From Plutella xylostella (Eukaryota; Arthropoda; Insecta; Lepidoptera; Plutellidae): a DNA stretch of 64,000 nucleotides. The notes below the pieces were generated by a model, which ran no database searches, was not told where the DNA came from, and saw only the letters and a program-made list of their open reading frames with translations. The stretch lies in the NCBI RefSeq assembly GCF_932276165.1, contig NC_063983.1, forward strand, positions 5,463,501 through 5,527,500, written 5' to 3'. The position numbers and the translations under genes are program-made. Of this stretch, positions 12,101 through 21,100 are shown piece by piece. The stretch's first letter is position 1. Each line of letters starts with the position of its first letter.

Positions 12101-15100
12101 AGAGTAGAAGAGTTGTTGCGTGCAAACATAATTAGGCCCAGTTGTTCACCGTTTGCGAGTCCTGCGCTCTTAGTAAAGAAACAAGACGGAGCTAATCGTA
12201 TGTGCATTGATTATCGTGAGTTGAATAGCAACACTGTCCCCGATAATTATCCACTTCCCTTGATTGTAGACCAGATTTCTAGGCTTCATGGTGCTTATTA
12301 CTTTACAAAGCTAGATTGCGCAAGTGGCTTCCATTTAATTCCTGTCAAGGACGATAAATCCATCGAACGGACCGCTTTTGTAACGGCTGAAGGCCAATAT
12401 GAATTCCTCACCATGCCCTTTGGCTTGCGTAATGCAATTTCAGTGTTTCAGAGAGCTATCATAAATGCTCTAGGAGAGCTTGCTTACTCGTACGTGATTG
12501 TTTACGTTGATGACGTCCTGATAATATCAGAAAATGTAGAGCAAGGTATAGAGCGGCTGAAAACAGTATTAGATGTACTTACAAAGGCAGGGTTTTCATT
12601 AAACTTGAAGAAATGCTCTTTTCTTAAAACCCGGATAGAGTATTTAGGCTATGAGATCGAAGCGGGTGAGATAAGGCCGAACAAACGTAAGGTAGAGTCG
12701 TTATCTGCACTGCCTCCACCCCAGTCAGTCACACAGGTGAGGCAATTTATAGGTCTAGCCTCCTACTTTAGACAGTTCGTGCCGAATTTCTCTCGCATCA
12801 TGGCCCCTCTACATATCTTGACATCAGGTAAGACACAGTTTGCATGGACAGACAAACACGAAGAAGCTCGACAGAAAATTATAGAGACTCTTACCACGGA
12901 ACCTGTCCTGATGATCTTTGACCCAGAGCATCCAGTGGAACTTCACACCGACGCTAGTGCCGAGGGTTATGGAGCGATTTTACTGCAAATCGTGGATGGT
13001 AAGCGAAGACCAGTAGCATATTTTAGCAAGCGCACTACGCCGGCGGAGTCCCGATACCATTCTTATGAATTGGAAACGCTCGCTGTCGTAAATGCTATCA
13101 AACATTTCCGGCAATACCTACACGGAAGGAGGTTTGTAGTGGTGACCGACTGTAATTCGCTCAAATCATCACGGAACAAAATTGATCTGACACCTAGAGT
13201 TCACAGGTGGTGGGCTTTCCTTCAGTCTTACGACTTTGAGGTGGTGTATCGAGCAGGTAAGCACATGGAACACGTAGATTTCTTCTCTAGAAATCATCTT
13301 ACACCTCAAACAAAGGAGCCGGTAGTCAAATGCGCCCAGAAGATGGTTAACTTAACCGAGCTTTCTGAAAACTGGCTCTATGCAGAGCAACAGCGCGATG
13401 GAGAGATTGTGAAGCTGATAGCAGACCTCAACGATGGTGCGATGAGCGAGGATCTAGCCAAGACTTATGAGATACGTTCTGGTGTTCTCTACAGAAAGGT
13501 GCAACGACACGGTAAGACAAAATGTTTACCAATAGTTCCCCGAGCGATGAGATGGTCTGTCATAAACAACGTACATGAATCGCTGATACATCTAGGGTGG
13601 GAGAAGACCTTAGAAAAGCTCTACGACCATTATTGGTTTGAAGGTATGTGTCGCTACGTGAAGAAGTTTACTGACAATTGTGTTACATGCAAAGTTGCCA
13701 AAAAACATTCAGGCAAGGTACAGGCTGAACTTCACCCAATACCTAAGGTGACAGTCCCGTGGCACACGGTGCACATCGACGCTACCGGTAAGCTCAGTGG
13801 TAAAAACGACACCAAAGAGTATGTTTTTGTGCTCATAGACGCTTTTACGAAATACGTCCTACTCTACCATACTAAGAACATTGACTCGAAGAGCAGCATT
13901 CAGGCCGTGAAGGATAGTGTAGCTTTGTTTGGAGCTCCTGTACGTCTCATAGCTGACCAAGGCCGATGCTTTGCCAGCAATGATTTTAAACAGTTTTGTT
14001 AGAGCAAAAACATTGCTCTACATCTCATTGCGACTGGTTCAGCTAGAGCAAACGGGCAAGTAGAGAGGATAATGAGCGTGTTAAAGGCAATGTTGACAGC
14101 TGTAGAGTCGAGCGGTGATAGGTCATGGCAGGATGCGCTAGGAGACGTTCAATTGGCAATAAATTGCACAGTAAATAGAGTCACTAAAGCCAGTCCCCTG
14201 GAACTCATGATAGGCAAAGTTGCTCGTCCTCTAGATCTGATGGCAGATGAGGTAGAGCATACTATTGATCTCGAAGAAGTTAGGTAATCGGCGTCAGAAA
14301 GGATTGAGAAAAATGCAGTCTATGATAAGAGACGTTTTGATTCAACTAAGGCAAAACTGAATAAGTTCTCTATCGGTGATTTTGTTTTGATTGAAAATGA
14401 GGAGCGGAATCAAACAAAGTTGGACCCGAAATTCAAAGGGCCGTTTAGAATAATAGAGGTTTTAGAAGGCGATCGGTATGTGTTAAAATCGTTGAATTGT
14501 AAAAGAACATACAAGTACGCACATGATAGGTTGCGAAAAATGCCGGAGGGTCAAATACCAATCGAAATGTCTAATGAGGAGAGTGATCGTGAGGAAGTAG
14601 AGCATGTCAATGCTGCGATGATGGAGTAAGGTGTGCTCGGTTCGGTTGGTCGGCTATACCAGAGACCATGCCGTAGTCGTAGCTCGTTAGAAGTCGGTAT
14701 TTGCTTGCGGAGGGCAAACCGTGGGTACGCGATGGGCGGATGGTTCTGGCGGAGGCCGGGTCTTTGTAGAGACCAAAGAGTAATGGTTGTACTCTGCGAT
14801 CCTTGGAGAGGATGCGCGTGTTGGTGAGCTCGGGTAGCTCTAGGCCACGAATGGGACACTTACTATCATCTAAGTTGCTATTGATGTGATCATTGAGATA
14901 ATGTGATTTGTAGAGCTGTTGATTATTTGGTGGTATTTGATTCTTCGTGCATTGGTAATGATTCCCTAATGATTCTGAAAGTTAATGGTGTTGTAAATAG
15001 TCAATGTTAATAAAATTATGATGATGATGATGATGAATGGTGTGTATTAGATCTTAGTGAATATTGTCATTTAGCTTGTAAATAGTATCAAATAAAAGAA

Positions 15101-18100
15101 GAATTTTGAAAAATTGCTTTATTTGTAAACATTTGGTAGTCATCAATGACTGACTTAGGTCAGGAATGACCGAACGAATACTGTGCGAAATTCGTTTGTT
15201 TCAGAGTAAACACACGAGGACGTGTGTAGAGGCAGAATGGCCGTGTCGTATCCGGTCAAACGGAAGTCCCGGTCGGAACGTCAAACGTGTCACGTGACAA
15301 CACAGCAGCGTCACCAGATCACGTGACTGCACAGCAGCGCCGCCGCCCCGTCACGTGGCATGTTTCGACAGAGTCTTGGTGGCGACCGGCCGCCCAGCGG
15401 AGCTCACTTCTCGTTGGAGCGCCAGTCGCGAAGCACCTTGGAACTGTCCCTCGTTCCGTACCCAGTTTGTGAAGTGTCTATGTGTGAATATTATAGCCTA
15501 GCATTTGATTTGTACAGTGTCCGTTAAATTAAAATAAAGTGTGAAGATTAACTTTGTGTCCCTCGTTTCTTGATTACCCTACTGTCTGCCCACAATGAAT
15601 AACCCGGTGCCGCCTCCTGCGACATAATAAATACGAATAAAAATAAAATGACGCACGAAAATCCCGATAGCGTGTACAAAAACTGAATTTTACTAATAGT
15701 ATTCTATCGTGTCCTAAATCGGCCTTTTAAAAGATTCGACCTGTAGCGAGGTAATCCTGTCCACACGCAACATACCTATTTACTTTTGATTATCCCTAAC
15801 CTAAATCCTTTTTCAAACACCCATTAGTGTAGCGTATTATCAAATACGCTTCAGTGGTTATCTAGGTACCTCTTCACGTAAACTTTAAATGCTTCATTCC
15901 ATAATTATGAAATATTTTGAGTTTACGTGAAAGTTAAGTACTTAGTTAAATAAAACATAATTTTGTACCCCAATCTAAAATCAGTATTTTTCTGCCTTAG
16001 AATCATACAGCGAGGTAATTATGTATAGTATGTTGAAGGGCTAAGGGAAAATTTACTATGTAGTCAATGTACCTACCTATAATGTTTGACTAAGCGTCAA
16101 CGGAAAATTCCTTATAGTGGTAGTAGTAGATATAAAATAAGAGCCTACTTTATGGTAGCCAGTAAAAGAGTCTTTAGTTAAGCCCCTCGGGTGCGTACTG
16201 CGTAGAGCAATGTTTGTAAATACGCAGTACTTAGTGGACAAACACACTCTCAGCTCTCTGGGGATTACAAAGATCCGAGAAGTTATATCCCACCTACCGA
16301 GAAAACACTTTTCCCGTTATTGTTGTGGTAAAACTGTTCAACCTTTATTATTAATGTTGGTTTAAGAGTTTGTGAGTGTGCTCAACGTATTAAAAGGGTG
16401 CGTAAAAGTTTGATGAGGGAGTAAACACGAGCTGTTTGCTCTTCATTGGTTCGTTATGAAGATGAAGGTATGATTGGGGGCTCTCGGAGCTTTATGATAT
16501 TTTAAAGGCGGTCCATTAGGGATAAAATTATGCACCAAAAATATACACGGTAGCAACACTGTAGAAGGAAATTTTAAGCTGAAACTAGGACCTTCACCGA
16601 ATTGATAACTGCATTCTAGGGCACTGACCAATTGCCCTAGCACATATACATACATATAAGTACCTGGCTATATTTGCAATTTACCCAATGACTTCATATT
16701 TCCAGGTGAAGAGTGCGTGCGGTCCTACACGCCGGTGGGCGAGGGCTGGTCCCCCGCGGGCGGGGGCGAGGCGGGGGGCGCGGGGGGCGGCATCAGGCTG
16801 GCAGTCAAGCGGTACGCGGAGGGCGGCCTGTCGCACCATCTCACGACTCTGGCCGTCGATGACGTCATCACCATGTCCGGGCCCTACGGAGGGTTTCAGT
16901 TGCAGAAGGTGGGGTTTAGTTGTTGTTATTAATATAAGAGGTAATTTGCCGAATGTTTCGACGCAAAAATGTTTCCCGTTTGTGTTGACGTTGTAATTAT
17001 GAAAGCATCAGCAAACAATCGGCCGCTAATGGACTCTCCAAGGCCTTTTCCAAAGAGCACTATACAATTCTGTCCTTGGGCTCATCCAATCACTATTATT
17101 GGCCACCTAAAACCACCTCTGTAAGGTCATCAGTCCAGAGGCTTGGTGGTCGTCAAGATCGCGCTGCCCCAATGGTCATTATTTGTTCAGCAGCAATAAA
17201 AGTCGCATGTCCGTTACTTCAGAAAATCATCTCATTTTTTATGTATTCCTTCTGAAAACCCCTGAACATAGCACATTCTTCTGCGTCCGCTACACGGGTC
17301 TTTATCTTCGTCGATAATGCGCGTTCCACCAATCACAGCGTCATATTTAGGTATGACGAATCGCGATATAGTGTCATTCATCTTCGTCGATAACGAATCT
17401 GTTTATCATCAGCAGACCTTTTTAAAATAGTAATTATTGGTTCCAGTTGCGCGGCGTGACTACCCTGCACCTGGTGGCGGCTGGCACGGGCGTGACTCCC
17501 ATGCTGGCGCTGCTGCGGTTCACGCTCGCTAGGAGTAACCCCAGGTGGTCAGTATACTCCGCACGGCATGTGTGGCCTCTTTGATATCATTGAACCAAAC
17601 GCTGCAGCTATTATAAGATTTTCGAAATGTACCTAAGGCAAATTTGTTACTTCCAAAGTGACGACGTTGGCGCTGTTCTTTTTCCATATTTTTGTGTAGT
17701 ATCGAAAATAGTATCGAATTTCCACGTCAGCCCGTGATAGGCCCTCATCTCCTTATAAGTTTTGAATTTTGATTAATGCTTTCGTCATTGGTTTGATGGT
17801 CACGAGACTTTTTCAATAAGTAGAGGAGATTTTTTTTGTTTTCATCTATTGTTTTTCTACAATGTTATAATCTTTATACTTACCTATAATACTCTTTTTC
17901 ATTTCAGTGAAAAAGTCAATCTGCTGTTTTTCAACAAGAAAGAAGAAGACATTTTGTTCCGAGAGAAGTTTGATGAAATTGCGAAAGCAGACAGCAGGTA
18001 AACAACCGTTAAACCATTCGTATTTATGATCAACCAACTTTTATAGATAAATATTTACTGAATAACTATTTTAGGAGACTATATAAAATAAAAAAGTAAT

Positions 18101-21100
18101 TTATTATTTCCGACCTTTATTAAGGCTGTCACTAAAGCTGGAAGAAAATCAGAATCTGTCAAATCTAGTGAGGGGGGGTTGAGGTATGCGGGGCGTTCTC
18201 CGGACAATGACATGAAATTTTAACATAGTACTCGAAAACATAAAAGTGAAGACATGCCACTTTGTTAAAAATATACTAAGTAAGTAATATTGTTTTGTGA
18301 TACGAAAATATTTATTTTTATTTGAAAGTATTTTTAATATTTAATAATTAATTATATATATATAAAGTCGTACCCGTGCCGATATTTATACAGGTTGTTG
18401 CAAAAAGGGTTTAATACTATGCCGAAACCTACGTGTGCAGTAGGGCATGCAATACCGGTAATATTTTCAATACCGGTATTGAGTTCCGGTATTAGAACTC
18501 AATACCGGGATCCCGGTATTAATACCGGTATTACACTTCCTTGTTATAAATGGCATATATTTTGTTTAATCTTCGTAGAGGGCAAAATACAACAAGAAAA
18601 AGCAATCAAATTCTGTATTATGTAATTTTTTTTACGAGATTTGAGTATTAGAGTTAAAATTTTAGAACGCATGGACAATAAGTTGGTTTCCAAAGGCCAA
18701 AAACCGCATGTAACGGTTGAAAACAAGTGCAATTTCATAGTATATAGGAGCACAAGGTTAACTATATCTTAATCGATTGATTTATAGCCTAAAAAATGAC
18801 CGATTCCGGTATTACTTCAATACCGGTATTAACTTTCAATACCGGTATTGAAAAAAGCGTGGATTTTGTCCGGGATCCCGGTATTACGCAATACCGGTAT
18901 TCGGTATTGCATGCCCTAGTGTGCAGCATGTTATTGATGTTATTTCTAAGCCAGGAAATGAAATCATAATGTAAAAAAATCGCGAAAATATTATCAGAGT
19001 TTAATAGTTCAGGGTGTTGTATTAAACTTTGCCCCCGTGTAATAAAAAAAAGTATAGTTAGCCGAAAGGGCGTTACTCAGGCGTTACTCAGGCGTCACTC
19101 TGAAAAACTTTTATCCTACGTAATTTTTTATATTCATGAAAAAAACGCTTCTTCATATAATTTTTTTTTGGTCACGTGACCTTTTAGTTAGACGACCTGT
19201 TTTTTTTTGGTGTTTCAAAAGCAGAACAGTAGTTTGCAGAACTCTGCATATACAGGGTGTCACAAAAGGTTACGTAGCTGGCAAAGGGATATGGGGAGGT
19301 CACCAGAAAAATAATAACATGTAAGTACCCCCGCAAGGGAGTACATTAGTACAAGGCGAGAGTAAGTATTTTTTTTTTAAGTACTTATGTGTATTTGAGA
19401 TATGATAGAAATAATATTTTTGTTTCTTAAAAACCAAAAAATTTACACCTTGCTGCGCTCTTTTGCTCACTGTAAGTACACCTACAAATATTGCTGTATT
19501 AAAAAAAACGGTTTTGTTATAACGATTATAAAAAAAAAGTTATTTTCATGTCAAGGAGTCATTTACCTAATTACGATTTCACTCAACAGCAGCAGCAGGT
19601 GAACTGAAAAAATAAGTTCTAGTTCTATCATCACTTTAGATCGCAAACATTGTAACTCCACTTTTCTCGGCGAAAAGTACTCTTTGGTGTCAATAGAAAC
19701 GTTGTTTGAATTCACATGTTTTCCTCTTTATTCGAAAAAAAAAAACTGTATTCCGCATTTTACCATTTGTTTTCCTCTAAACCCCAAACCGTGATTTTTA
19801 AACAAGAAAACTTAGTAATTATACCCTTTATTCTCATATACAACGTGCGATGTAGGCGAACGTGAACGAAAACTATGCAATAAGCCTTTGTTTTTATTAC
19901 TACTTTAGTAAATTACAATAACATACTCAACAATGTTAATTTTTTTTTGCAATGTTATGTTGTTAAATTAAGATCTAATATTTTATTAACATGAAGTTAC
20001 TTTCAACTTTTTTTTGCATCTATGCGTCGAATCACAGCATGACGGCTGCTGCAGCTTCCTGCTGTCCTGTCCTCCAACCAATCCCACCAGTACTGCAGGT
20101 TGCGTCGAATACGAGCCATTCTCTTCGACTTGACAAGACAGGTGCTCCCGGAAGGATCATAGATCGCACGGAACCCGTACCGTATAGAGGCAACGGACTC
20201 CTTTGCAACAGCCCCCCAGATTCGGAAGTAGCCCATGCACTGCATGGCGAGCACAGCTGCAGCAATTTTTTCGTAATGAATCATTGGGATGTCATCCCCG
20301 AAGGAGGCTCTCAGCCTACCTCACGACCTGTGTGACATTAGAAAAATGCACTGTGCTAACGCCGTTTGCGAGCTTGATTTGCAGGACCGCGTTGTATGCC
20401 AAGTTCCACAGCAGAGGGGTCCAAGACCTACCGCTGTGGAACTCCGCAACTGAACTTCTTCAGTGAAAACAAACCCTCTCTTTTCGCATCCTTAATGTAC
20501 TTGTTAGACACGTATGACCTCTGTCAATTTTCTGCAGATAAGAAGACAAGTGATGGTATACAAGAGCCGCCCTAAAGGTTCGCCCTCTAGGGGATAGAGT
20601 TGAACGCGGTTACTATTTTTAAGCAAACAGCCAGCGCAACAACTCGCCCGTGGTTCTTATCCTGCTCCGACAGTGAACGAACGCAAAGTATTGTACCCAC
20701 TATTCGAATCCGCATTTCGGATGCCAAACTGACTGTCCGAAAGGTCGAAACCGTACCACCACAGAGGTATGACTCGTTCGAAGAGCTTATCAGGCTCTTA
20801 CAGCAATCAGATGTGTCGGTACACTGAAAGATAATCTACAGGCCTGCTTTATTTATTTAGGAGCACTAATGGCCTCCTTTCAGTCATTGAGTCACTGGCA
20901 CTCAGGCTGCGGTTGAACAGGAAGATAGACTGTCTAAACAAATCATTTTTAGGCTAGTTAAAAAAAACTTTAGGTGGGTAGTATGCCAACTAGAACTACA
21001 AATAAAACAGTATTTTTGTCTCCTCTAAAATTTGGTCACGAGGAGTTACGATGATTACGATCTAAGGTGACGCTGACGATATTTTATACAAGGTATTGAA

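Larger units (their letters stand above)
4410..15624 (+). mobile_element. Ty3/gypsy LTR retrotransposon, split by a DIRS insertion
   Basis: Two 381-bp LTRs (4410-4790 and 15244-15624) begin TGTCG and end CGACA and differ at only two positions near their 3' ends. A 4-bp TAAT duplication flanks the element (4406-4409 and 15625-15628). Inside are gag, protease, reverse transcriptase, RNase H and integrase in the Ty3/gypsy order. A 5.8-kb DIRS element sits between protease and reverse transcriptase. LTR near-identity indicates a recent insertion. Two in-frame stops in integrase and the DIRS insertion make this copy non-autonomous. It lies in sense orientation in CYB5R4 intron 2. I see no envelope gene. 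Confidence 0.95.

Noticed and set aside
20600..20827. A 75-codon plus-strand frame that looks faintly like an SH2/SOCS end (YDSFEELIRLLQ).
   Set aside because: The opposite strand reads reverse-transcriptase landmarks (LKIVTAFNSIP and, further on, GVPQ and LLWNLAYNAVL), so the plus frame is a shadow of a LINE remnant.
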